Of a DNA stretch of 64,000 bases, positions 1 through 12,300 are shown in pieces. Both the position numbers and the translations under genes were made by a program. The DNA comes from Sisyra terminalis. Taxonomy: Eukaryota; Arthropoda; Insecta; Neuroptera; Sisyridae. Location of the stretch: the NCBI GenBank assembly GCA_958496175.1, contig OY292275.1:48995701-49059700 (forward strand). The letters are read 5' to 3'. How positions within the stretch are numbered: the stretch's first letter is position 1; each line of letters begins with the position of its first letter. The notes under the pieces were generated by a model. That model was given only the letters and a program-made list of their open reading frames with translations, was not told the origin of the DNA and did no database searches.

Positions 1-572
1 TCTCGTAAACTATATGAGATATCGATAAAATTTATTCTTTCTTTCCGAATTAATTTATTCAACTCAAATAAAAGCCCAAATTTTTCAAGTAATACAAAAA
101 AACATTATTTCCATATTTTAAATTGAGCTTTTATATTTGCGATTATCAATTTTTGATCTTCCTTAATTATTAAGAAAAACAGTGCTTACTTCTTAACTTT
201 GGAAACGGAAAGAGTGGAGGCTGTAAGGATATAATCCAATAACAATAGGTTTGATTTGTTCATGAAGCCTAATCTCCAAAATTAACTCTTTTTTCAATTT
301 TTACCCTAAAAGATTTTCAAAAAACTTGAAATAATTTTCCTGGGGGATACTACGGCTCTTACGATGCCACAATTTGAAGGCGGTTTCTTATAGATCTCGA
401 TAAAATAAACCGAAAAAAAGAACAATTTTTTCGATAACTCACTTAATTTATGATACAACAATACTTAAAAATTGAAAATTTTTCACAAATCATGCCGTTC
501 CTTCTTGCTATAAGAAAGGTCTATCTATTATTGCATGATTTACGAACAATTTTGAACTTTTAAGTATATATA

Positions 573-632
573 TCTCGTAAATTAAATGAGATATCGAAAA
601 AATGTATTCTTTTTTTCCGGATTATTTTATTG
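573..632 (+). repeat. Diverged direct repeat of the sequence at 1-60
   Basis: Positions 573-632 match positions 1-60 in the same orientation over about 60 bases, with scattered differences. Both begin tctcgtaaa, then have atgagatatcg and a run of attcttt before a ttccg motif. A weaker third match lies near 393-450. The element type is unknown, and the left copy is cut by the window edge. Confidence 0.6.
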
Positions 633-887
633 CAATTTATAAAAAATCGGTATCAAATTAAGGTGCTATACAAACCATAGTTTTGTATTTTTACAATAAA
701 TTAACCTTTACTTGGTCGCATGGTGTCATTTTACCTTCAACCTTTTCTAAATCCTAACAAGTGAAATACCTACTTTTAATCTCACAAAAAACAAGACAAA
801 GTGCTAATGAACCTAAATACCGGCCACTACATACTGAAAAAGAACCTGCATACAACTGGAGTTCAATGATACATGTAGATGGTGTAA

Positions 888-1158
888 CAAGGGCAGAATC
901 AGGATTTTTTTCTGGGGGGGGGGGCACAATATCATCTTTCATTTGCATGTGCGTGAAAGTGATCACGAAAAAATTCGTAATTCTAGCCAGAAATAGATTA
1001 AATTTTCACTAATGTTCTTTCTGTTATTTTATTCATATATTTTCACAACTTTAATAATTTGATTTGCTTCTAAGTATGTATTGTTATGGAATCTCCACAG
1101 TAGACAAAAATACCCTGGAGGGCACGGGGAACGTACCCCCCCCCTAAATCCGCCCTTG
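888..1158. mobile_element. hAT-type MITE, 271 bp, with near-perfect 8-bp target duplication
   Basis: The ends are inverted: the left end starts caagggcagaatcagg and the right end, read on the other strand, starts caagggcggatttagg. Both run on into a G tract. The element is flanked by tggtgtaa (880-887) and tggtataa (1159-1166), a 7/8 match. An 8-bp target duplication and a CAAGGGCGGAT-type terminus are typical of non-autonomous hAT elements. No transposase is encoded. Confidence 0.65.
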
Positions 1159-1941
1159 TGGTATAATATGCAGATTTTATTTAGAAAGTGGACGAAAGTG
1201 TTCCTTAGGTTCTGCAGGCATGCAATGCACTGAATAAATGAAGACATAAGGAACTAGGTATAGCTAACCATAATTCGATGGGGTGGAAAGGGTGGAAAAA
1301 TACTTAGCACCCTGGTAGCTGAGATTTGCTCAGCTACGCTGTTTGAAATAGGTGAAATAGGGACCCAGGAAAGCCTCAAAGCCTCAGTTTTGTTAAGGTG
1401 TAATATTAACCCTATCGTTGATTACCTAAATAAATGAAATAAATGAAAAACGAGAAAAAACGCTGTTGTAATCTGTTTCTAAGAAAAAAATTAAAAAATA
1501 AAATTTTAATATTCTTGTTATATAAAAATTTTATTTGCAAAGAATTTATGTGCTTATGGCTAAGAATTCAAAAATAATACTTTTTTATTATTAATAAAAC
1601 CCAAATTAAAAATAAAAGAATGTTATAATGAAGATAGAAAACTTCCAGGGAATGTACTGAGATAGACTTATGGAATATACAAACTTAATAAATGATCCAT
1701 ACGTTATAATGTTAGATTTCGAAATTATTTCCCAAACATCCCCACAACATTATTACATGAAAACTGACAAATTCAAAACTCATTACAACTTGTTTACAAT
1801 GTTCATTGTATTTCTCATAATATTCTCAGTTAATTATTTCATTTACTTTTAATGTTTTTTTCTAATTACAAAAACCTAATTTTGAGTGTTGGCTGTCTAT
1901 TTTAAACTTTAATTATAATGCATGCATCGATAGGTCCCGAA

Positions 1942-1949
1942 TGACGTCA
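1942..1949. promoter_or_regulatory. Consensus CRE palindrome TGACGTCA
   Basis: A perfect 8-bp cAMP-response element (CREB/ATF-type) lies 0.4 kb before the first visible ferlin exon. A related TGACGT half site lies at 12085-12090, upstream of the second dioxygenase gene. Use in vivo is unknown. Confidence 0.35.
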
Positions 1950-2367
1950 GTGCAAAAAACGTTCCATCGCATATACTTATTCATATATGCAGATAGCATT
2001 GACTGGGAGTGGCTTTGTAAAATTTTCAAAATTTCAATAATCAGAACAAATGAACATCTTCAAATCTCGCAATCCCATTGGCTAATTGACTCTCGCATTG
2101 AAGTGTGTAAGCTGTGATCAGATATTAGTGCATCGGTTCATTGAACATGTATGAAGCTTATTGATTGTTGTGGAAACATGCTTTACTGTAATATTTTTAA
2201 AAAAATGTAGGAAAAACTGTATGAAATAAATATTTGACTATTTATCATTTAGGTAGTATCATTTAGTATCAGAATCATTAAAATATCTTTTGGGAACAAA
2301 ATTCAATTAAAAATTTTAAGAGCTTTCGTTGATCTGTGTTACATATTGCTAAATTTTTTCGCAGGTA

Positions 2368-3379
2368 ATGGAACCAAAGAAGCGTTTTCGATCTCGCAAA
2401 ACCATTGGAGAAGTTCATTTAGATGTTGCCTTAATTTGGGACCAGCCAAGTACGGTGATTTTTACTAAAAAAAAAATTGTTTTGATTAAAGATTCATAAT
2501 TTTAGATCACATTTTTTATCACAAATGGACCATGTTGACGAAAGTTCAAGGCGGAAATTCTTTTTTAAAAGGTTACCTTAAAATAGATTTAAGTATATCA
2601 ACCAAGGGAACAATTCCACAAATTCCAAAAGATGAACCAGATACCGAGGATATTGAAGGGTTTTTATATAGCTCAATTCTTACTAAAAGTCTCCAATCAA
2701 GCCAATTCTAATCATAGAAAAATATATATGACATGATTATATTTCCCTTGATTGAACACTTTTGGTGTGAAATGGCTTGCAGGGTAAAATGAAATATTGT
2801 ATTTTTCCTGTTTGTAAAACAGAAATCTTTTGCTGTATAATACTCCAACTGGAGATTATCAGAAAGCTTTGTATTCTTTCAATATTTATTTGGTTGAGGA
2901 TTTGATGAAAGTTTCTTCAAGTTGTCATGGAAGAGATGTCTTTGTCGAGATTTATTTCCTTGGGTCAAAAGTAAGTTTTCCAACTTGAACGTATAGAAAT
3001 ATTTTTAAGAAAAATAAACTAAAAATATTTTTTTTTTTAGATTAAAACCTCAAACCGTCGCATGACAGACTTAGTAGAATGGAATGAGCAAATCAACTTT
3101 TATGGTTTATTTCCTCCACTGTATCAGCGTATTAGATTCGAATTTCGTGATAGTTTATTCCAGAAACATTTGGCTACATTTTTTTTAAATCTACGAGATA
3201 TCTCCAACGATGGTGAAGAAGGCTTCTTACCCACTTTTGGACCGAATTACGTCTACTTATACAACGAAATGAATGAATATCATGGCAGATTTTTGACTTC
3301 GGTTGAAACTAAAACAACATTCCAAGATTATGGCTCCAAAGATTCCTGTTTCATTAAACCAATTTCTCCAATAAATATT
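2368..3379 (+). other. Ferlin exons 1-4: end of C2B and C2C entry
   Basis: Exons are 2368-2449 (possibly from 2365), 2506-2659, 2823-2970 and 3041-3379. The first two give the conserved HKW...KGYLKIDLS ending of C2B. Exon 3 starts with NLLLYNTP, the ferlin linker into the next C2 domain. Exon 4 carries EWNEQINF and GFLPTFGPNYVYLY, nearly invariant in the family. Exon 2 to 3 joins as GG/A. Exon 4 ends at a gtaaca donor in phase 0; reading past it gives a stop four codons later. Confidence 0.85.
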
Positions 3380-6300
3380 GTAACAAATTAAACAAGAAAT
3401 GCTTAAATTAAAGCTTTGATAATTCATTTCAGGAAAATTTTTGGAAAAATGAGGAAGTGTTTGCTCTATGTATAATTATGGATGTTAATTGTATCGATTG
3501 GAATTATATTTCGCATTCGATTGATTTTGAAATTAGTGTTGGGCGTAAAAAGAAAGAAGAAGTGACAAATAAGATAAGTTTATCTCCGATTCATAAAAAA
3601 AACAACAATTTTATCAACTTAGATGAAACGAAACCATGTATTTATACTAAAATCATACTACCTAATTTACAAGTTCGGATGTTTCACAGAAATGCTTTAG
3701 AGAAAATTTATGAAAGTTTCGTAAGATACCAATTGTTTGGTTGAAAAATAAAATGATGCATCATTTTATCATTTTAGAGTGAAAATTTGTATGAAGTTGA
3801 ATTACTCATTTTCAATGATGAAACGACTTCAGTTTTGCAAAGTCGATTTTATAAAACATTAAATGAATTCGAAAAAATCGTCGGAGATTATTTAAATTTA
3901 AATATGCAATGTACAGCAACCAATTTAGATGTTAAAAAATCTCAGTTTTGCATTGATACATTGGTAGAAAAATTTGCATTTATTAAAGAGATTTGGTATT
4001 TATGTTAATTTGTTGCAGAAATTTTTGCTCGGAAAATCAAAATCTATGCATGAAGAAAAGTTTAGTCGAAAAAATTTTCGTAAGGCCAAAATGATGCAGG
4101 AGAAAATCAAAATCCTAATAAATCAAGTAATTTTATTTTGTTCTTAATTTTACATAAGTACGACAATTTAGTTGGATCAAAGTTTTACTAGGTAAAATTT
4201 TTATCAATTTTACTTTTATAGGAAGATTGAATTCAACTAAAAATCGATATATTTGATAGCATATAATTTATATGTTGTAAAATACGAATTCAATAAATGT
4301 AGGTACATAGTTAAACCTGAAAAATTAATGAAAAATATTTTGATATAAACTTTTATTTAGTGTCATTTAATTTTATCTATTACTAAAATGTATAATCATT
4401 GCATTTTTCATCAATTGCTTCAATTTCAAGATGCAAGGTTGCTGGCCTGACTACATTCTTTGGATGCATCATTCATCCAGAAAAGTTGCCTGCTTTCGAA
4501 TTCCTTGCAACGAAATTTGTGACTGTAACAATCCTGCTGGTAAGGGAAAATATTGTGCAGTAAAACGCACAATTTTTATGCAAGTAAGCTCCAAAAATTC
4601 AGTCATCAAAGGCTCAAATAATTTTCTTCTATTGCAGACCATTTCTGGACCACCATCAACTGTGGAAATACCATTTAAGTTTGTTGCAAAGCTAGAAATT
4701 ATTTCCTGGATTGGTTTATTTTCTGACCGTTATAAATGTTTGAAGGAATTAAAGAATCTATTTCAAGAAACCAACACTGCAAAAAGTGAATCACAATTTC
4801 CACATTTTTTGGAAAGCAGAGAAAGAAATGTAATCATTTCAATTTAAAACTGGTAAAAAATATCTAATGTTTTTTTTTCTTTAATTAAAGAATTTTCAAT
4901 TTCGGGCTCATATCTATGAAGGTCGATTCATTCCGGGTGCCGATAAAAGCGGTTTGTCTGATCCTTATTTGCTAGTTATTTTAAACTCTTTAATTCAAGA
5001 AACAAAGGTAAGTATGGTATGTACCTTTCAAAAATAAATCAGCTCATTAATTTTTTAATTTTCAGACAGTTGGTGCGACATTGAATCCCGTATGGAAACT
5101 AACTTTAAATTTCGGGAATTTAGTCTTTTGGGGTACGCCCGAATATATTCTACAAAATCCTCCGCTGGTTTTTATTGTAGCCTTCGATAATGACAAAGTA
5201 AATCTACTGGAGATCATTAAAAGATTTTCTTTTCCAATAATTTGCGTCCAATTTTCAGTGCGGTGATGAACTTCAAGGTCGAGCTTTGGTTAAAGCTTCG
5301 ATAATATTAAAAACTGGTGAATATAAGCCGGAAAAATTGCATTGGATCAAAATTACTAATCGAGGACACGAGACTGGCGAGATTTTTGCAGCTTTTGAAC
5401 TAATTCAGGTTGAATTCTTCAAATAATTATGTTCAGTATAAAATTCTTTGATCGTTATGATTAGATAAACCCTGAAGAAGGTAATAAAAGTTTGGCTAAG
5501 GGCAAAACGGAAATTCCGAAAGAACTGTTACCGAATTTAATCAATCATAGGTTTGTCAAACAAATAATGGATTCTTTTTTTATTTATTTATTTTTTTCAT
5601 GTTAAGGGTTGAGATTATGTTTTGGGGAGTGCGGCGACTTAAAGAAATTTGTGGATGTATTTTGACGAGACCGAAGATTGTTGTCAATATATCAAATATG
5701 AATATCCATTCTACGCCAATTACAAACCCAAGACAATGTTTGAATTTTTCAAATCCTTATGTTGTCACTGATATGGTTTGAATATTAATTCCATATTTCA
5801 TTTTATATTAATCCTTCAAACTCTTTAAAATAATATCGAGTCCAGCTCGACTGAGGAGTTTATGTAGTACCTACCCTGTCAAGAAAAGGCATTTTAAGGC
5901 ATTGTGAGATCATAACACTTAAAATACCTTTAATAACTTTAAACAACATTAATGGATAGTAATATATATAAGTCTTTGAGATTCAACTAAAAAATTATTT
6001 TATTACAACGCGTTTCGACAGTTTTTGACTGTCATCATCAGGTAATAATAGTAATAATAGATAATTTTATAGATAATTTATTGTGATTCGGAAGTAATTA
6101 AAATACTTATCAATGTTAAATTTAAACAACATCTAATGGTTTCTAATGGGTTGAATATTTAAAACATTTGAATGCCCATAAGGCCTTTTTTATCAGGATA
6201 ACTACAATTTTAACCCACATTTGACTTAGGAGTGGAAATGGTTAAAAGAGTTCTTCCAAAATTTAGTCAGTCAAAAATCCCAAAATTTTCACGAAACATT

Positions 6301-9300
6301 GAATTCAAATTATTGAGATTTTGGATATTATTGATGTTATATTATAGATTATATTCTTATTATTTTCTAAAGCTTTTTGAATTTTAATTTCACCAGAAAC
6401 TTCCGCTTGAGAAAGAATATTCTCCAACTTTGTGCATTCAATTACAAGATTGTAAGAGCTTTGGACGCAATACTTATATAGGAGTTGCAACATCGAATAT
6501 TAAGAACTTTTATTACACACCTCGCTCTCAATCCCAATATAAATTGTTACGAGAAAAACCTGTAAATTTAATTCGTAAGTAAAATAAAATCAGTCAAACT
6601 TCTAAAAATTTATTAAAGTTATTACAGTTTAAATAAAAATCTTTCACTACTCTAAGGCCACCCCTACACTGAAACGAACAATCATCCTTAAACGAATCAA
6701 TTCTTTAGAGGTAGTAGATTTCTTAGACAATCTATTGAATGCTAATATTATTACAAATAATTATAATACTTTTATCTAATAGTTATCGAATAATTATTAG
6801 TAAAACAATACAAAAATTTATGAAATTGTACTACTTTGTCTTTTGTTTGTGGTAAACGATAAGTAAAAGTAAGCAACCCCGTATTTGAAATTTTTGACTT
6901 CTCAAAATAAGCTAAAAAAAAGTTTTTTTCCGGAAAATTACTCTTCTTCGCTGAGTTTAATAGTTTCAAGATTATTTTGGCAGAATTTCAATAAAATACA
7001 CTAAAAAATAAAAAATTAATTCGACATGATGAGCATTATGTTTTAACCATAAAAGCCTGTATTCCAAAAGGTTTTAAATGCTGAAATGCTTCAATTCTTC
7101 CACAATTTAATTTTTATGTTTACATTCGTTTAGTTCAGGGATTCAATTTTGATATCAATATTTTTTATAACTATATAATAAAACTTCATACTCTACATAA
7201 AATTAAAAAGAAATAAAATATTTAAGGGTCGTTTTCCCCAAAACGGTCGCTTCATGAATGCCATAAAAATCAAATACAAAAGATGCAATAGCAAACATCT
7301 CAAATACGACGCAAAATTTAATTTAACGTTACTTTTTATTAAACATTCTTATTAATAACATTTTTATTAGGATTAAAGAAATATGAATTTGATCATCAGT
7401 CAACTGAAACGAAAAAGAAATCGTGGAAATGTAGGGACTTTAGAATGTGGCTCCGAAATCATATGTTTCGATGTCACAAGAAAAAATTTAAAAATTATGA
7501 AGTAATTAACCAAAACGAAAAGAAAGAAGATGAAACAGTTGACTTGGACTGGTGGAGCAAATACCATGCTTCAGTTGAAGTATTTAATTATATTAGAAAA
7601 ATGAAACTTAGATTTAAAATAGTTTTTCTTTTATTTTTAAGGGAGGAAGTTCGATGGCTCTATCTGACAAAGAAATAACTACAATTAAGGTATTTGGTAG
7701 TTTTAACGAATAAATTTGTTAAAAAAATAGTTTAACCAAATTTGTATTGTCCCCATGCAAACGATCCCACTTGGTTCGTATAGAGGCATTCTGCTTGGTC
7801 GGCAAAAGCAGCACCTGCTGCCACATGTATCGGTAGCAAATGTTCGAAAGTGGGATGTGCTTTTCTGGCATCTTCTCGCAATAAAATTTCCTCCAAAGCT
7901 TTTTTTCTCTCCTCTCCCATTTTGTTCAGAAGAATTTCCTGTAAAGCCTTATCAAAGGTTATTGAATAATCAGCCGGTTCTCGTTCGTAGTCGTAACGTT
8001 CTAACAAATTATGAACAGTCATTCCCGATCCAATAATAACGACCCCTTGATTTCGTAGAGGTGCCAAAGCCTCCCCCAACTCAAAGTGTTTGTTTGGATC
8101 TTCATTTGCGTAAATGGACACTTGAACAATTGGCACATTTAAAGGATTATTTTCGGGTGGAAAGGCGACTTTGAAAGAGCACCAAACTCCGTGATCAACC
8201 GGTTGGTTCACTCCCTGCGCTTCAATTCCACGTTTTGATAGTAGTTGCAAAATATTTTCGGCAAGTTCTCGAGACCCAACATTGGGGTATGTTTCCTCAT
8301 ACATATATTGAGGATAGTTGGAAAAATCATACAACAATTTGGGGTTTGGATCGATGTTGACTTTGATTGGTGACGACTGCCAATGTGCAGAAAAAACTAC
8401 AATAGCCGATGGTTTTACAACGTTCGTTATATATTTTCCAATTTCCTGAACTGTACGAAAAGCTCCTGCATCACCACCTAAAATTTGATTTGAAGTTTAG
8501 AAGTTGATTTTATCGATCATTGCAATTTTTACTTACGAGGATCATTTTCATACATAAAAGTAGGGCCTCCGTGTGAGAAGTAGTACACAGGTGCTCGATT
8601 TGGTGACATTTTGAACTGATTTCAAATGATAACCAAATTCAACTCAATTTGCAAATCATCTTTGGTTTAACGTCATGCATCATATGATCCATTGTTCAAT
8701 GATAACATTCTTTAATTTGGTTTAATGATAAAACTTTGTCTAGTTTTGTATGATAACAAATATCAATTTGGAAATTCCGTTTCGTCATAATATATTCAAG
8801 GTTGATTTAATTAACAAAAATAGATTTTGTGTAAGAAATATTTAAAATCTTTTATTTTTTCGTAAAACGCATGTATAAAAAAAACAAGAATGAATATAAA
8901 AACAGTTTTACAACATTTTAATGTTGAATATAACAATGTATTTTATATTGCTCATAAAAAATGAACATTTGACTTATGAATGATTATAAAAATATCATAT
9001 GATTAGAATTGTTAAGGCCATATCCAGCTGTGATGTTTACTTATATATCTAACTGATAGTTAAATATCCTAGTGTAAAATTAAGTAAATTTTTAATCTTC
9101 AAGATCTCCAAATCTGTATTGTCCCCAAGCAAAGCACCCATTTTGGTTTGTATATAGGCAGTGGGCTTCATCATTGTATGCAGCACCAGCTGCTACATGC
9201 ATAGGTACCAAATGATCAAAATGTGGATGTGCAAGTCGAACATCTTTTCGTTTGGTTACTTCTGCCAATGCTTTTTTTCTCTCCTCGCCAACATTAGATG

Positions 9301-12300
9301 TAACCGCATCTTTCAAAGCTTTATCAAAAGTCACGGCCCATTCGGCTGGTTCTGGTCCCGGGTACAAAAATCGATCCCGCAAATTATGCACTGTCATTCC
9401 CGACCCAACAATCACGATTCCCTCTTCTCGCAATGGAGCCAAAGCTTTCCCAAGTTCAAAGTGTTTATTGGGATCTTCGTTTTTATAGAGCGAAACTTGC
9501 ACAATAGGGATTTGGAGTGGATTGGATTTGGGATTGAATGCAACCATGAAAGGCACCCAAACGCCATGGTCTAATCCGCGTGAAACACCTTTGGCGATGA
9601 TTTGATTGTCACGTAATAGATCCAAAACTCGATTTCCAAGTTTTTGGGAACCTTTATTCGGAAATTTTTCCTCGTACATATACTGTGGGAATCCGTAAAA
9701 GTCATAGATTATATCACTTCGTTCGTCAGTGTTGACTTCAATGCCGTCGCGGAATCCTTGCCAATGGGCTGAGAAGATTACGATTCCCTTTGGTTTTACA
9801 ATTTCATTAATTTCCTTTCCAATTTCACGTACTTTTTTAAAAGCTCCACTATCGCCATCTAAAACAGAGATCACTTTAATTGCATGTCTTCTTATTATTT
9901 CTGAGGTCAACATATCATTTTTTATTTTTCATTTGTCATTTTTTATTTTCCACAAATAACTAAAGTATTAAGCATTCCATATCTTAAAATTGTTTTTATA
10001 CTCCTAAAATGTAAAAATGGCCCAAAGAAACAACAAATAATAATTCACTATTCTTTGATTTCCGGATTTTGCTTTGTAACGCTCATGGTAAGTGTTTTTT
10101 TCTGTATTGTAAAGTTATTAAAACTTTAAAAACTATAAAACTATTTAATTTGTTTTTCATATTTTCCCTAAATTGATATTTTCTTAACTCCGTTCATGCA
10201 ATCATTTACGTACCTTAAGAAAATTGTAGGTCGATTAATGCAAGTTTAATTGTTTATAAATATTTTTAATTGGTATATACTGGCGCCTTATAACTACTCA
10301 GATCTTTAGCGACTCTAGAATTAACAAGAATCGGTAAATCGAAAAATTTGCTCGTCAAGATTCGAACCCAAGACCTACCGGTTTTGAAACGACCACCATT
10401 GTTTATATTTTTCGAAAATTTTTTTTTTTAATTTTTTGATAATAATGATGTAGATGTAAGAACAACCTTCAAACTTTATTACTTATGATTGAATTTTAAT
10501 TGTTACATAACTACAATGTACGATAAGGAAAATAATAAGTAATTTTTAAAATTGGTATAGCTGCTTACTTGCAATATAATTTGCTTAAATATCTATTTAA
10601 TCGTTTGTGATATGAATAGAGTATAATACGTATATAAAAGTGTGCCCAATGTTCATGTTATACTTTATATGAACTCAATTACAAAAAAAGGCATTTTTCC
10701 ATACAAAAAACATTTTTTTAAATTTACAATAGTTACTGTAGTTCTATTTTAAAAGAAATATAAATACAAACTACAGAGGACTTTTGTAGACTTTCTTTAG
10801 ATGGACAATTTTGGGAACAATATTATAATATAGGCTTCAGAGTTTAACGTAATTGTTAAATAAATTTTCGTCAGTCGTTTTCTTGATTTCAAAACATTAA
10901 TTTTTTTTACATTTATTTCAAAAATTGTATATAGTTTTCCGAGAAAGACTGTAATTGATAATGAAAACTTCCTCGATATTAGTTTCGTAGCTTAAAAGAA
11001 CTAAGTGGATAGTCGAATAATAATCAAATTTTAACTTATTCAATAATTAATCCTTAACTTATTCAATTATTCATCAATTACTCTTCAATAAAATGGATTT
11101 CAAAGAGGCAAAAGTTTTTAGCTTAATACATTAAAAACGCATTGTTATACGTGTTGTAATAAAGCCAACAGTTTCGTTTTTCCAAATGAAGAAGACAAAT
11201 CTATAAAAAGTTAAAAAATATATAGAAGTTTAAAAAACGTATATTATAAATAACTAATCGTTTACTTAAATTGCTTACTATGAAGACCCTATGAAGACCT
11301 TTTTCAAATGGTTAATCGCAGTTGTATAATATACGATTTTAAAAACTTTAAAATCACTATTGAAGCTTCATGCATTTAATTGCAGTTGTAAAATGTGCAC
11401 CCCAAACAAATACTACTACCTATTGAAATATGTGCTTTTCTTATGTATATCAAATTAATATATGTTTTATATACATTTCGGTTGTAACAATAATACATTT
11501 ACAAAGATTTTTTATATTAAAAAAAGACCTTTGAAACGTTCTTTAATAAGTTTTGGTGGAAATATATGTTCTTATCTGTCAAGGTCTTCAGTTAAGTCAC
11601 TTTCTCTTGAGTTTTCACACTTTTCCGACGTACATAAACCCTAATTAAGAGACTATTTATTGTTTTCACAAAAATATATATCATTAAAAATAAAAACAGA
11701 AAGAAAACATAACCTTTAACAACACCATATACCAATTAAATGTTACATGCTGCATGGAAAACAGTAAATAAGCCATTACCTGGATTATTTTCGTACATAA
11801 AAGTGGGTCCTCCATGGGATAGAAAATAAACTGGCATTAGTTTGGACGGCATTTTTTCCACTATTTGTTTGTTATGAATTCGATTTGTTACCACTGCAGC
11901 AATTATTCCACAAATTGACATTCCTACAACATTTTTCCACATTGAAGTATTGCTCGTAATGGAAAGTATATAATGATTGCGGAGAAGGCAAACTAATGAC
12001 TAATTTTATGTATAAATATAAATATAGTTTCAGTTTTCAATTATTCTTTGAATTTTGTCAAGGTTGTTCAGTCCAACACTCGCGTGACGTCTTGGTCAAT
12101 GAATGACCGAGTTGTGGCATTCATGACGTTTTTCCTGGTGCATATATCATATACATTGCGACCTGTACTTTCAGGAAAATAAGACCGCGTTTTTTCCAAA
12201 CATTTACTATAGTTTTATTAGTAAATTTATTATATTTTTTACAATCTTACCCCGTAGGCTTGGGTCGGTAGGTGTATCACAGTACGAACTTTAAAATATC

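Larger units (their letters stand above)
1..2364. other. Noncoding region left of the first visible ferlin exon
   Basis: No coding exon can be supported here. The short open frames show no family similarity and no splice-site framing. The stretch holds a diverged repeat pair (1-60 and 573-632), a 271-bp MITE (888-1158) and a CRE-type palindrome (1942-1949). As the first visible ferlin exon starts inside a C2 domain, this stretch is most simply an intron of that gene, but it could be a promoter if the gene really starts at 2368. Confidence 0.6.

Noticed and set aside
761..1012. 83-residue plus-strand frame
   Set aside because: It runs through the poly-G tract of the MITE and shows no family similarity.
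7755..8036. 93-residue plus-strand frame
   Set aside because: It is the antisense shadow of dioxygenase copy A.
9161..9574. 137-residue plus-strand frame
   Set aside because: It is the antisense shadow of dioxygenase copy B, whose active-site motifs fix the true strand.
9092..9913. Dioxygenase B as a single-exon gene starting at 9913
   Set aside because: The start would lie in the intron and the protein would lack the SHGGP metal motif, which is present in an exon at 11780 that joins in phase.
10345..10405. tRNA gene
   Set aside because: A good B box but no A box, acceptor stem or anticodon arm that folds, so it is kept only as a SINE-like fragment.
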